64,000 nt of DNA from Ascaris suum (lineage: Eukaryota; Nematoda; Chromadorea; Rhabditida; Ascarididae). This document shows, in pieces, positions 25,044 to 38,892 of the stretch. The DNA lies in the NCBI GenBank assembly GCA_013433145.1, contig CM024187.1, forward strand, positions 22,846,826 to 22,910,825, read 5' to 3'. Each line of letters opens with the position of its first letter. The stretch's first letter is position 1. Below the pieces are notes generated by a model. It had not been told where the DNA came from. It worked only from the letters and a program-made list of their open reading frames with translations, and did no database searches. Both the position numbers and the translations under genes were made by a program.

Positions 25044-26897
25044 GTGAGTATGCAAACATCTCTTTGATTCATCCAGTACAAATGTTTTTGTAGCCACATC
25101 ATTGAGAATATCGATTCACCCGATTTGTTTACTACTAGAATCCTCTGTTAGCCATATGGAGCCAAAATAGTGGAAGGTGAAGACGAAACAATATCTTCAA
25201 ACTGAATAAATCTTTGTTAATATAAAAACTGAAATATACGATGGGAGATGTTGAATTATTGCTTATGTGACAGTGTATTGTTGATAACTCAATGATGAGT
25301 TGTTTTCACATGACTAATTGCCACCGAAATAGCAATGGTTGTTTAGTGCGGGGAATGTGTTCCTTACGGGATTCACATCTGAAATTCAACTATTCTATTG
25401 TTTTTCTCGCCGACGTTTTTGTCGACATTATTTTTGCCTAAAAATATTTCGCTGCCTTTCACATCGACCGTTTTATGTAAAAATGCATCTTTTTCACTTC
25501 GCTCTACCTCAATGCACAGTTTTGTAGGTATCCATTATTTTATACGGATTCCCCTTAACCTCTAGGAAAATTTACTTTAGATTTCATTCAATCCTAGATT
25601 CTCGACTTTTATCATATATCAAATTTTTGTTTTATTCTCTGAAATTCATGCGGAATCTTTTATGATCCAAAATCATCCGAATATCGGCATTTTGAATTAG
25701 ATCTCTTATTTTATCTTATAACCGTTAATATTTACTCTGATATTATATTTGATTTATAAGATTCTCTTGTTCAAATTGGCGTAATTTATCCCAACTCATA
25801 GGTTTTCAGTTGTTTATCCAGGTCTCAGTCTTAAATAAAGTCTATAATTTCTTTCATTTCCGGATCATCGGAGTGTTCAATACTCATGATATTGATGTCA
25901 TCCTAGAGCCTAGTGCATTTGCCTACTCGAACTGCCGAAAGCATTTCGATCTCGGAAGAATTTGAGAATCTGTTTTTGTGCTTTCGATCATCTGATTGAC
26001 GCCGGCTTTTTGATCGTCTTGGTCGCATGTACCTTATTCCTTTTTTATTTGATTTTATGATTTGAATGATTTTATTTTTTACTTTTTTTAGCGAGGCAAC
26101 TGTGATTTTAATTGCTTGCTTTTGAAACAGTTATCCACCGCTTAGTGCAAACCGCAAAACTCGACCAATGTTATTTTTTATGCTTACTCAATTTGCGCAA
26201 ATATTGGGCGGCCAGCGTCTTCTCGAGTTAGAGCGTAGTTGCAAAATAGGGAATATCGGTGTTAATATGCAAACTTTACGAGTATCGCTCAGCAATATTT
26301 ACCCATTTATAGACCCTACAGCTTACATTGTTCGCAGCGTCTCGAAATCGCCATAAGTTTGGGAGGAACGATGAGGAGGAAAGGGTTAGCCCAGGGGGAA
26401 GGATGCGGCTTATAAATAGATTGACGTGGTTCACTGAGCCATGCATTGTGGCGGCTTCCGGACAGATGGCGATGGAAAAGCACGAGATTAGGTTGATCAG
26501 GAAAGGCTCGGTGATGAGGGCAAGTTTTCTAACCGATGAAAGAAAATGGCTCTTCAGAAACAAGGAGTGGATGAGCGTATTTTTGACGGCTTCTTTCGAA
26601 ATTCAGTCGATCAGAGAATGGCACCTAACATTTCACGTACAGTATAGTTGACAGTTTGCCATTCGATAACATGTTGAAGCATTTTCAATAGAATTGAGCC
26701 ATTCCACCAGCCGGCTTCCGTTCAGTGATGCGTGATGGTGCGTCAAAAGTGCATTCCACCTGAATGCAGCAAAAAATTACATCCGTGATTACGCTGGTTG
26801 GTTTACGCGAAGAGTTCGTGCTGGGTGGGAGGAGGGCTTGACAAATAAAGAACTGAATCTAGTGTGCGACTTCATTCATTCTCTGTCGTTTGTTTAG

Positions 26898-26985
26898 GTG
26901 GTTTTGGCTGTATTTTTCGAAGAACAAAAAGCTGGCAAGTGGATCGGCACAACATGCGCTTATTGATTTCGACTAATTTTTTTTT
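26898..26985 (+). CDS. Candidate Ig exon (SWQVDRHNMRLLIS)
   Basis: A good acceptor (GTTTGTTTAG) is followed by a frame with GFGCIFRRTKSWQVDRHNM and RLLIS, resembling C to E strands. The stretch from SWQV on is shared by the inverted copy; upstream of it an A-run length difference changes the frame. No clear donor. Confidence 0.35.
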
Positions 26986-29789
26986 TCCATTTCTTCTCAC
27001 TAAACCAATCAGTTGCATATGTCGCCAGGAAACATGCGCAATGCTGGTTTAATATTTTGCTGGCTGACGCGGTCGTACCTATGAATCCTCTATAGCGAAT
27101 TTCTTTTTATGCGTTTTTCGGAAGCTCCCATTTGCAATAGAGATTCTTTGGATATTGTCATGCGCATTTATGTGTCCATCCGCTTATGGTGGAATCGCCG
27201 AAATTAGAGCAACAAGTTTCAGTGCTTACAATGCTCTTTAATGAATGACTTTCTTTAGCAACATTGAAATTCGTCAAATTGTATCGAGAGGAGAGAGTTA
27301 TGGTCACTTAAATGTGGCAAAAAACTTGCATAAATTTCGCAACTAATTGAATTTCCGTTTTGTGTCGGTTAGCTTGCATAAAAGCAATCTTCACACTTTA
27401 TTCCGAACATTTTTTTTTTTTTTTTGCATTTCTTAGGGTAGTTGTTCGGTGGGTAAAATTCTAACAATAGATATAATTTCAGCTGAATTGGTATACTTCA
27501 ATTCTCCCATGACTTAACATCTTGCCAAATGCTGCTTAGTTTTGCAGAATACATGCAAATTTTTAAGGCAATTTTAGCTTCTTTAGCTTCTTTCGAAGTT
27601 GATCAATACATCTAAAAATTATTACAAGAGGTGCTCAAATGGCGCGCATTGTATTTTCCAAAATTCTCAATTTTGTCGTCAGTGATTTCTGAGTTGAAAC
27701 TATTTGACAGATGTATTCAAACGTATAGCAACATGCATCATTTTGCCATTTACGCATTATAAGTTTATTTTAGAACGATTCGAAATGCACTAGCAGATGA
27801 AGAGTGATTTTCTAAAAATGTTTTGATGGGATTACTACCGTTAAAATTGACAAATACCGTAAGCAATAGTAACATTTAAACAGAAATTCATGTCATATTG
27901 TTACTGCCATTACTGCCACATATTGTCCCTTCTCTCGTTCGTCTCTATCTGCCTTCCGACCTTATTTTGAGCGTATAGATTTGTTTACTTACTCTTTTTT
28001 ATTCTCATTACGGTGCTGTTTCGCTGTTTACATGTTTCTCTTTCAAATCTCATTGATAAATATGTCATTAAAATATCCCCGTCCATGTACCTCCTCGCCT
28101 TCGAAGGTCTTCTTCGTTCCTTTATAAAACTCAAAAAAGTGATTAATTTAGCAGTCGGAAGTTTCATACGTTGTTGCTGTGGCTGTCAGAATTTTGAGCG
28201 CAAGAGTGATTTGCGTCAGTTAGACCAGTTCGTCAGTAAAATCTCCTCATTATGTTCGGAAAATTTTTATAATCGGGGGGATTTTATTCCGGATATTATA
28301 TATCAAGGCGAGATGAAATTTGCATAATTTGAAGAATATTGAGTCGTAGTGAATGGTATCTGCTTGTTTAAAGTGACGTTTTTACTTGTGAATCACTTTT
28401 TTGCGCATATGACGAACCTTGCTGTTGTTACTTCTTTGTTTGTTCTGTTGCTCTTATTGTTTTCGTGAATATTGTTTGATGTGAGCATAATACTGTAAAC
28501 ACATTGTTTGCTTGATCATTTTATACTCACATGTTTCCTTCTTCTTGGTGCTAAATATCAGATCATCACTTTTCGCATCTTTTGGGGGATGGGAAGGGAG
28601 GGAGGGGGGGGGGGGTGGAGTACATTTCCTTTCCTCGTCCCAAAGGTCATCTAAAATCACTTTCTGTAGATAAATTTATAGGAGTCGAGGCTCGTCAGGA
28701 AGAGGAATTGTGCAATCACTCACACACAAGGGGCATTCCATAGCGGGTGAATGGACTGTTTATTTTGTGCAGCAAATAATGGGGTCTTATATGCATTCTA
28801 GGACATTTCTCGTGCCATGGACAACTTGTCTGTTCGTCACTGAATGATCATTGATCTCACTTTGCACCTTCAATAAATGCACTAGATGATGTTCCCAAAA
28901 CCTTCACCTACAGAAGTTTCAGCGTTGTCCAGCTAATGAGGCCTTTTCCTGAAAGCATTGAGAATGAATGCTGTGAGGTTCCAGGATGCAGAAGTAACGG
29001 GCGAGCACTGTTTCTGCCTCAGCAGGATTTGCAAAAATGGTGTTGCTTTTTGCAGATCAAAATTTGCTAAGAAATGTTTAGATTGGAAATTTAAAGGGCG
29101 TAAGTGAGATTAAAAGAATTCTAGTGGAGGGCAGCACCTTTTCCCCTCCGCCCTTCCCCCTACCTTTTCTGAGATTATTAATCTCTCCGACCTCAGGCAC
29201 AAAGAACATGGAGGTTATTCGGTCCCCCAAAGAACAGATATATATATCATCAAAATATCAGCGAGAAGGAGAATATTTTTCCTCCTGCTGCAATTTTATT
29301 TCATTCCGCTATATCAAGCTACAATATTAAATCCATCTAGCCCCGTTTTGCCGCTTCCATTGACGCCCACTGCTTTTAATTCTTCTTTTCATCTCTCTAG
29401 TCTAAGTAGAATTTCATGGTTAAGAAAATGGAATCTCCAATATTCAGTGACATGGATCTTGAGTTGTAGTTCTATTGTGCTTATGTTTACACAAGAATTT
29501 ATTTATTTCCAAAACTTTCATGCTTCCTTTTGATGCAGATGCGGAAATGGCGTTGGTGTCGAAATTTTCAACTAGTAAAACTGCGAAATGGTACCAGAGT
29601 GACTCATAGCAAATTTGACGCAGATGTCTTTTCATTGTTTTTCTGTTTTAGGAAGTATCGTTTCTCCAATACAACGTTATCGTAGAGGATGGCAGTTGTG
29701 AATGAGTAATGGAGTGGGATTGGCTTCTCAATGAAGCTGATAGGAAATTATTCGATGAGGAAAAGAAGCGGTTCGTCATCGTATAGCGG

Positions 29790-29860
29790 CAGGGTTTTCA
29801 TTGTGCGCCAGCTGCCAGCCGGCTCCAAATAAGCGCATGTCGCTAGCCATAAACAGGTAT
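29790..29860 (+). CDS. Candidate Ig N-terminal exon (AAGFSLCASCQPAP)
   Basis: The frame reads RHRIAAGFSLCASCQPAP and ends INR at an AG/GTATCA donor. It resembles strand A'-B, with F-S-L-C as first cysteine and Q-P-A-P as the following turn. Both arms keep this stretch unchanged. No convincing acceptor, so confidence is modest. Confidence 0.3.
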
Positions 29861-32800
29861 CATCTATATTTGTCAACATTTTATTTATCGTTCTATAGCA
29901 TTCCACGCTCATTGAATGTTCTCAGCGCGTTGATGTTTCCGCTACTGCGCATCCGGTGCGCTATTTTGTTTTTTTCGCAACATTTCTTTCAGTCGTGCCA
30001 CTTTTTAAAGCGCTGTTAATGGGTGACTTTACATTCATTCCAGGTTGGGTATTTTTTATTTGAGGGCGAATATTTACTGAATAAAGCATAGTTTTTTGTA
30101 TGTGACGAGAAATGTTGTCAAGTAATATGCGAGCTTATTACCAGCTAGCTGAAAGCGGTAATGTTGATCTGTCCGACTGCGCGCAATTGTTGAGCGAAAA
30201 ATATTTTTCTCTTAGCTGAATATATCGCAAATTTCTCATGAGATTGTTTCATTTCCCCTATTGCTATCTTCTTATAGAATTTTTAACCTTACCGACGTCC
30301 CCGTCGATATCGGGATTATCACATTGAAAATGACATTCTGATTTCTGCTGCCTTTGTTTAAATGTGGTTTTATTTTCGTACTGCATTTTCAAGATGACGA
30401 TATCTAGTTTCATTGCATGATACCCGAATCTTATCTTTATGAAGTGAAACTTCGAAATTTTATAAATTCATGAATGAAATCCCAAGTCCAAGCACAAGGA
30501 CTGCCTTAATCGATTATTTTTTAATAGTATTTTACCAACTCCTTGCATTCCTAAAATCGCTGAGGGAACCATCTTCTAATTGCTGTTGATATCACATAGA
30601 ATATATGACGCTTTATGGACCGTGCACATTGTTTCATGTCCATCACAGGGATAACTTTTCTTTGGACCCTTCATATTGCACTACAGTGATCGCATTGTGG
30701 GCTGAAAATGCTTTTGGCTCATATGTAGGAAAAGATCGTATTATTTTAACATAGCCAAGGGGTTTAACATTCAATATCTTCTTCAACATTGCTAGAAACA
30801 ATAAACCTCTAAGAAATTGATACTATTACATATTTTTAAAGGGGAATAAAGTTATAAAGGATATAGCAAACGGCAAATTTTAAGGCGGCAGAAGGCATTT
30901 GATGTAAAAGTCAGTTGGAATAGGCATATGGTTCCAAAAAGGAAATGTGAAATTTTTCACGGAAGAGGTGTGAGGCAATGATAAAAGACTTCCCGATTGA
31001 GTGAATCCCAATTTCACCACCATCCAAATGGACGTTTCGACTGTTTGACATAAGCTCGCAGTTCACGCGAACCTGATTGTTCTCTGCTCACGATGCCCTT
31101 ACATGAAAATTTTCATCATACTTTATAGTTTTGGAACGATTTATTTCACTTACGACGCAGACCCTTACAAATAGTGCATATGCGACCATTTTGCATATCT
31201 ATCACAAAATATATTTCACGTTCTCTGCCTCGGGGCACATATGAAGGTAAAGGAAAAAGCTGGCCACAGTCTTGAACGTTCCCTTCGGACGCGCCATTAT
31301 TTGTCATGCAAATCCCAAGACTTTTGTTTTTCAACATAATTTTGCACATTAGAAAGCTCATTAAATCAGCACCTTTCTGCATGAAAACCTTCTCCGTCCG
31401 TGCGAGAAATTTTCCAGCATCTTAACGTCTTTTAATTTTCTTTGAATAGATTTGAGGTGAGAGGAAGGAGGTTGTTAAGTGGTGGAAGTATTTTTAAACG
31501 TTGTGAACCTCAGGTTGATGACTGTTCGTTAGTCATTCAAATTGCTCGGATTGTTTATTCAAAGAACCATACGTCACCATGTTTTCACGTTCATACCACT
31601 CCAGCCTCCTCCTCTTATCCCATAGTAAACTCCTGTTGAACATTGGTTCACTTTGGGAAGTTGCCAATTTTGTATACTTTCTCTCTTTTTTATGTCTTAA
31701 GGCTATTTTTTCATCGCAACTTGTACCCCCTCTTTTGATTATTCAGGTCCTCCACCTATATAGCACTACATTTTTCAGAATTTGCATGTCTTCCAATAAT
31801 TTCAGATTCCATAAATCCCTCTAATCTCCTCTATTGCTACATAGGTTCGTTTACTTCTTCCCGTGGGAAGTTGTTATAATTCCCTTGTGGGCAAAGATGA
31901 ATGTTTTCATTTAAAAAATTCAAATATATGCAAAAAATCACGTCACAAGATTTCATCACAGAACTCACGATCAATAGCGCAACTCATGAAATTTAGTATA
32001 AAGCAGATAAGGTTGGCTAGGTTTTACTTCTATCCGGCAATAATTGTTACTCAGAGTTGTTCCGTTGAGTAGTTGTTTACGTTCTTGGAATGCCGGCATC
32101 TTCGGCGCCCAAATTGTTCCAATATCTATCAGCAGTTTCCATTATGCCGGAATGTAAACTTCCACAAAAATATGAATATTTTAAGGAAGCGATTAGTTGT
32201 GAAGCTCTAATGCAATTTTGAATTGACATTGAATGAAGAGCTATATATAATTCAAGGTGGATTATGAGGCAAAGAAAGGGGAGGGGGAGAGAGGGAGCAC
32301 TTATCACCAGTTTCAGCTATGCAATAAATATCTGCGCTATTTCATTTCTAAACTGAGAAACAGCTTTAAGATCATATCGAAGAGATCAATCTTGCATAAC
32401 AGGGCCGACGTTATGTCTGGTTGTCTGCGTGTTGGTTACTTTTGCCTCGGAATTGCTCAAAACACAATAGTAGAATTTAAATGTCATCTTAACCGTAATA
32501 ACTCATTTCTTCATGTTATATTGATTCATGAGCCTCGAAAAGTGCTTTAGACATATTTGTAATGCACAATTTGCAAGCATTTTAAAGGCGAACGGCTCAT
32601 CTCTTTCAATAGCTGAATAGGTGTCGAGATTGGGGCAACACTACTATCTGGCAACTGACTCTGTTATTGTGCCAACCGGATGAATTAAAAAATACACTTG
32701 AGTATTTAATATCAATTCCATTAAAAACTGATCATTTTTTCTGTCCCCAGCTAGTTCTGTGAAAACAGCGTAACGAAATATGGCATGAAAAATTTAAGGC

Positions 32801-35503
32801 ATTTGTTGCCACTGAAACTTGAGTGTTGGGTTTGCCTTCTGCAAAGGAGGTTGTGGGGGGGGGGGGGGGGGGGGGAGAGGAGAGGAGAGAGAAGGACAAC
32901 TTTATATGCATCGCTGTTCCTAGTGGAAATAGTTTTGGTTTATTTGTCGACTGCAATTTTATGTGCTTTTAGAGCGAACTTTTCGATACGTTATCAAGTA
33001 TGGCATTCGACTGTAACACTGGCTCACAGCCGAATTTGCGTGAGTGCAACTTGTTTTTTTAAATTATAGTATCTTTAAAAATATTACGTGAGGTAAGCTG
33101 AAAATTTAAATATAAATGGGAAAATAGTGCTTTCATGCAAGGGTAGTACACACAGCGTGATAACGAAGGGATGATGGGCATTTTTATGTTTCTAATCGAA
33201 GAGTTTTCGAATTATTTGTTCAATTTTTATTACTCTTCACTTGTATTTCATTTCATTATATTTAAACTTTTCCGTTTTTTTGAACGGTTGCTTTTTTCTT
33301 GAGTTATTTGTTCAGTTCATTTGAAAAGGTGGACGAATTTTTCGTATTACACCGGATGGAACCTTCTCTTCCAGTAAGTCCCCTGTCTGGAATAGACTTC
33401 CCCACTGATGAGAATTTGGAAAAAAAATTAGCTCTTCTCCTTTTTCTCTCCCAAAGCAACCCCATTTCTCTAAAATCTTTAAAGATTTATAATTGTTCTG
33501 GGTTTTTATTAGAGGGAATATGGTTTTTTGACGAGATAAACAAAAGCCATCCTCGTCACTAACACCCATGATTAGAAGAAAGAGTAAAGGCATATATACG
33601 AGGCTAAGTAATCCTGAAAACAGAGGACCACGAGAAATACGCATTCGAAGCTCCTTGAACACAAACTTTTCTCCTCGTATGTGCGAACCATAAGGCGATT
33701 AAATGAACATAATAATTATATAGGAAATATAATCCAATAATTATTTAGTTAGAAAAGAAGGGTTACTTTGAATTATTAGAAAGAATATGAAGTGGAAGAT
33801 TTTGCAGTTTCAATTTTCCAGCTGTCTATCTCATTCTAGAAACTCTTCATTGGTGTGGTGGTACAAACCATCGAACTGGCGGAAAGGGAAGGGGTGTTCG
33901 TAGGGATTCTGCGGAAAAACTTTCGACTATCATTAAACAACAGTTCCACCTCATTCGCTTCTAACTAATGGGAATTTATCAACTAACGAGTATTACTATA
34001 TTCCGCGGTTGATATTAAAAACAAGTTGCCTGTGCTGATTGATCAGTGCAACGTAGATATAGGTGCCTTTTTGCTCATGTGAAGTTTAAATTTTTCCATG
34101 ATAGCAATAGCATAGAAAGAGTTTGAAAGCAGTCGGATAGCCGGATAAAAGTTAGCATGCAAAAAGCAGTTCGAATATGCAAATTTATCTTCAAAAAGTT
34201 TATGACAAATACTACTGATAATTGCGGATTATCGCTGATTCTTTTATGAGTCATTCGAGGCATGTGAATTGTTGAGATCTTCTCGTTTATTCGTAGCATC
34301 GATTTTGACTAAAGTTTGTTTCGATCAACGAGATTTGATTCTGTGCATTAACGAGTGAATTATTCTCACTCATTTTAGTTACTTCTCCTATTTTGCTTAT
34401 ATCTGTTGAGTTGTAATTTGTTTACAATGTGTTCAACGATATAAATAAACGAAGTATTGTAAAACTCGATGAAGGATCACATATTTTTAAGGTACTTTTA
34501 AAATTTATGAAAATTTATGAAAAACTGACGCCCCAGAAAACATATGGAACTACTCAGTAACTTATCGTTTAAATGCCGGTAGATTTGCGTTCGCAAATAT
34601 TCCTTCCTTTCTTTGATCTTATTGAATTTCCCTAGAAAAGTAGATTATCTTGAGCCGCTCTAAGATAGAGCAAGCCGTCTCTGATTGCAAGCGTCTGCAT
34701 TGTCGCTGTTACCATCATTGCACATTCAATGCTAGACACACTGTGCAGTACTTCCTTAGTGCGTTTCACTGAGTCCTTCTGTTTATCTCCTCTCATTTGT
34801 TCCCTTTCCGCTTCGATAATGCTCTAGATTATAATTTGTTGATGTCTCATGCCGTATCCGTTTTATACTGCAGCAGTAGTTTCATTAGACAAAATCTCCT
34901 GATTGAGCAGTGAGGACGCACAACTTATCAATGATAACCTTTAATATGATGGACGATTATTCAAAAATAATTGATAAAACATTGAAGTTGGGTGATGACG
35001 TTGTGACTTCGGTTTTCACAAGAATTATCTAATAGGTGACACAGGCACTGACATGCAACAGCTTAACTATATAGATTTGGAGGGGAGATCTGCTCAACTT
35101 TAGATAAAATGAGTATGTTGTCAAAAATTAAAATGATACGTGAACCTCTAAATTGTCGTACGGCGTTTCCAGGTAGTTAGGTAAAAATATTTAGAAAATT
35201 GTCCAGAAACGTTTTTAAAAGCTTCATATTTTTTTGACTATCTGGCTGACAAATTGTATTGCTGCAAATCTGAAGCGTCACGCTGCCAAGCAGAAAGATG
35301 CTTGAAATGAAGGATGTCTATATATGAGGAACAGCTTTCTGTATCGTTGGCTAGTTAACAGCGCCTTCTTCTCTCTGTTCAGTGCTATCGCAACGATTCG
35401 TTGAGTTAATCTGTCATCTTCTAGATTAGCAGTATGTTCGTTTATGTGTTGAATAAGCGATCATTTGCCGTCACACATTGCGATGCGAGTTGCTAACAGC
35501 CGT

Positions 35504-36491
35504 AGATTGCGCTATGGCTTGCGGCAGGGGTTGTGCTAAAATGCATCTCAAATAGAACGCTAGTGAAGACAAAATTTGTTAAAATTTTCAATAACAGAAG
35601 AAATATCGCTTTAAAAATATCCGAAAAGTGGAATTCTCACAGAAATGTTGTTTTTTGAAATGATCTGATGTAGGATTCCGTTTCCTCTCATGAATGATTT
35701 ATGGTAATTTCTAGGCGATTTTTTGAGAGCTTGACAGATAAAGTTTTGATGCAATTTTTTTGCAGAATGAATACTGCATATAGATGATTGAAATTTCCGA
35801 AGGGGAAGTTGGTTATTTCTATGCTATGCCTTTGCCAATTTTTCCAATAGCAATATTTGTCTAGAAACCGAACTTATTGTGGTGATCCGTTGTTTTCTAG
35901 CTTAGTTTTGAAGTGGAAAATTCGCACATTCTCAAGGCGATCTAGAGATGAGGCCGTCTTTGAAATGAATCGTATAGGTTGAAAGTACGCACAACCACAC
36001 TAAAGTCAACACTATTGTTGGCCCTCATGTATTCGAGATTACTTCCTCTTGGCTCTCATGCCTCCTCACTTCCGTGGCCTGTTGCGAGTTTAACAGATAA
36101 AAAGGATTGTTTTGTGTACGATAGTGAGCTAAATGCTTAGCCTCCTGTTGAACTTATCTTGTCTAAATATGATGTTTGAATGCTTTAAGCGCTTTTTAGT
36201 TAGTTAGTAGTGACAATCAACGCAATAATTTACTGCTGTTGTTTCAGAAAATTTTGCTGCCTTGCAGGTAAACAATTACAAATTTATCGGTGATGAACTG
36301 CCTCGGGAATATGCATGGTGAATTATACAGGGAACAGGATAAAAATGAATAAAACGTCGTTTGCGAAGTGTTTCCAGTAACGTAAGAAATGGGCTACTGA
36401 TCCCCATACTTAGCGGTCTGTTGACGTTTCTAAACAATCGGAAGTATTCTTGATAAAGTGACTGAAGAAAAAATAATGGAAATTATTTCAG
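35504..36491 (+). other. Intron-like region
   Basis: Unique sequence beyond the inverted repeat. A possible 20-nt micro-exon (TTGTTTCAG ... CAG/GTAAAC) lies at about 36247-36267; nothing else was recognised. Confidence 0.4.
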
Positions 36492-36622
36492 AACATGCTT
36501 TCGGCTCGTTGCTCTAGAGCGGTGTCGAACGCGATGTCAAACGTGAATGATATGGAAATAGAGTGTCCGTTCTCAAACAGTAACAGCTGCAAATGTTCTG
36601 GCTTTAAGCCATACGCATGGAG
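36492..36622 (+). CDS. Ig N-terminal exon (NDMEIECPF)
   Basis: Acceptor TTATTTCAG, donor GGAG/GTTAAC; 43 codons. It contains SNVNDMEIECPF (strand B with first Cys) and SGFKPYAW (turn and strand C Trp). A C-K-C insert between them is unusual. Confidence 0.55.
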
Positions 36623-38343
36623 GTTAACAATTTTCCTTCATAATTTCATCGAGTGCTTTTGTCGTATCATGTGATTTTGCATCAGGTGTTAATTAAAGGT
36701 ACTTCGAAAATTCTCACAAAAAATACACCCTCTTTTCGCCGTTGACCGTAGAATTGTTAAAAGAGCGAGCATAGCTTAGCTTCGCCCTAGTTTTGCACTT
36801 ATCTGGCGAAATGCCCTCAAGAAAACGCGTATTTAGCTTTTTACGTCTATGCGTTTTCAAAATTTGGCGTCATTGCTGTCTTGTGTATCCGGCTGGCTGT
36901 TTCATTTTTTAGCTTCTAACGTTTGCTCCGTCGCTTGGGTCTTCTCTTTTGGAGTCTGATGATTTGTTGCAGCGTTAAGCCCATCTAACTATTTGCTGCT
37001 CTTTTTTCTTGCTCACTGTGCTCATAAAAGCCAGTGTTTTCTCGCGCTTTGTTGTTACTTTTGAGCGATCTCTGTATTGCGGTCATCATCCGCCATCTCA
37101 CTTAACTATATCCATCGTTACGATAGCTAGCTCTGTTGATTGATTTGCCTAGACTTCTGTTGAATGATATGCAACTGTAGAAATGAACAGATTAATCGAT
37201 AACGGTAAAAGGTACACTTTATTTTATATTAAAGCATTTTGACCATAAATTTTTGTGCTTTATTTCGGTCCGATGAAGTTTTTCACTTCCGATTGCTCCT
37301 ATATTTGACAGCGTTCACAAAAGCCAATGCCCTAACAGCTGAATGTTTTTGAAATCATTGCGAATATTTGGTGGCGTTAGGAAAAGTGATCTCTGATGTT
37401 GTAAGACGTTGCCCAATTGTTTTACCGGATGCAAAAGACGTTGAGTTGCTTTTGTGCTTATGCCGACTAAGTCATGGGAAAAGGAAGGACTTTTTGAACT
37501 CAGGTTTTTTATCTTCCTTCTAATACATAGGCCGACGACGTTAGTCGTGATGTGCAATTGCTTTTCATCGATGCCTTTGTGGAATTTAGGCTCTGCATTA
37601 AACTATGCGCTCGTAGCAGATCTTTTTCATTCGTACACCTTGAGCGATTCAGTAATAAAACTCACAAAATGCTTATGCTTACTCATGCATTTATTAGAGT
37701 GCTGAAGGTTTTTTTTCGATAGACATTGTTACTGATATATGAGGTGAATTGATCTCATCGATCACCTCGTAACAGTGATCTGAACAGAAGGCTTTGAACG
37801 AAAAACTCGTGAGAGAATGAACAAAAAGGTGCAATTAATTGAGTTAACTTTTTTTTTGCTTTTTATGGGTATCATATTTTCCCTATTTTTTGACAAACTT
37901 TTACGTTGAAAGTTTCGTGAAATCTTAGAAACTGCGCATGAAGTTTATTCCAAAAAATGGTACAGCTCTTTTCTATTGCCTCTTTTTTACTAAAGTACCC
38001 ATTACTGCTTGAGTAGGAGAGAGAGGGAACCGTCATGTTGATGGTGTCGTTCGTTAATAACAGAATGAAAAGCGTAATTAACCTCTCTTCTTCACAGATA
38101 ACGATTTGAAGAAGTTGTAGAGTAGGACGCATTCCGCCGTCAAGTTCTATTTATAATGCTCGAATGCGTCAGCTTTGCTATACATGTGTATTCTGTTTGA
38201 AAGCATTGTTGCACTGAAAGAAGCCAGCAAAGAAATTAGGACACTGGATGCGGTGAATGTCATGCTGTGTGGCTATTCATACCCTCTGGATAGCTGTGGT
38301 GGCTTTTGCTCCGTTTCTGTTGCATTGCTTGACTGCGTTTCAG
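36623..38343 (+). other. Intron-like region with one weak exon candidate
   Basis: Mostly AT-rich sequence without clear exons. At about 38195-38295 a frame with AVNVMLCGYSYP resembles strand B and the first cysteine of the domain whose end is at 38344, but its borders are unclear. Confidence 0.35.
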
Positions 38344-38432
38344 TGAAGCTGAAAGTTCATGAGACGAGTCCGTCCGATGAGGATCGATACGTTTGTAAAT
38401 AGAATGCTAACAATACAGGCGACGCTCGACAT
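38344..38432 (+). pseudogene. Ig C-terminal exon (DEDRYVCK) with in-frame TAG
   Basis: A very strong pyrimidine-rich acceptor (GACTGCGTTTCAG) leads into KLKVHETSPSDEDRYVCK, then TAG at 38400-38402, then NANNTGDARHV in the same frame. R-Y-V-C and N-x-N-x-T-G are typical of an Ig F-G region on both sides of the stop. Without the stop codon the spacing from Cys to Gly is exactly the family's, so TAG looks like an inserted codon or a local error. Confidence 0.65.
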
Positions 38433-38820
38433 GTCAATTCCTAGAAGCAGACCGACTAACGGCATCCTCTGCTCACTAATTTTAAAGGATATGTAATCTA
38501 ATTATACTTGTCTCGATGCCTCTAAACTTATTTAACGATGAATCTTTGCATAATTCGTTTTATGCTTTAAGATGAACTCGTTTGCATGTTGGAGATGACC
38601 ATTTCGCTCTACAGAAATACGTTGAATTGTCTATATTGATGACTTAGAAAACAGTAGGTGTTTTTATGGGACTTAATAGGTGAGTGTGTTGCATTATGGC
38701 GACTCATTAAGTCGAATTGTCTTCGTCTTTTTAATCGGATTTTCCACTTTTCTTCTATACAGATTGTAAGCGCTCCAATTATTATATAACAAAATGACAC
38801 AATTTCCCTGCATAATCTAG

Positions 38821-38892
38821 TTGCGTCATCGTCACAGTAATGCTGATCTCAATGAAAAAGAAGCAAGACAAATTCTCAGCGGTAGTTCAAAG
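38821..38892 (+). CDS. Candidate Ig C'-E exon (RQILSGSSK)
   Basis: Acceptor AATCTAG, donor AAG/GTGCAT, 24 codons, phase 0 at both ends. RHRHSNADLNEKEARQIL followed by SGSSK fits the hydrophilic stretch between Trp and strand E of an I-set domain. Confidence 0.45.

Larger units (their letters stand above)
22987..35503 (+). repeat. Arm 2 of 12.5-kb inverted duplication
   Basis: Partner of 1-12478 in opposite orientation. This copy is continuous on both sides: the Ig exon at its left edge is complete, and the sequence runs on past 35503 without a gap. It also has the better reading frames, so it is likely the correctly placed copy. Ig exons occur at 22944-25043 and a candidate at 26898. From about 27 kb to 35.5 kb no convincing exon series was found; that stretch appears to be intron, with short homopolymer runs such as poly-T near 27412 and poly-G near 28603 and 32852. 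Confidence 0.95.

Noticed and set aside
32785..33069. Frame with a poly-Gly stretch, present in both arms in different lengths
   Set aside because: The glycines come from a G homopolymer whose length differs between the arms; flanks show no domain.
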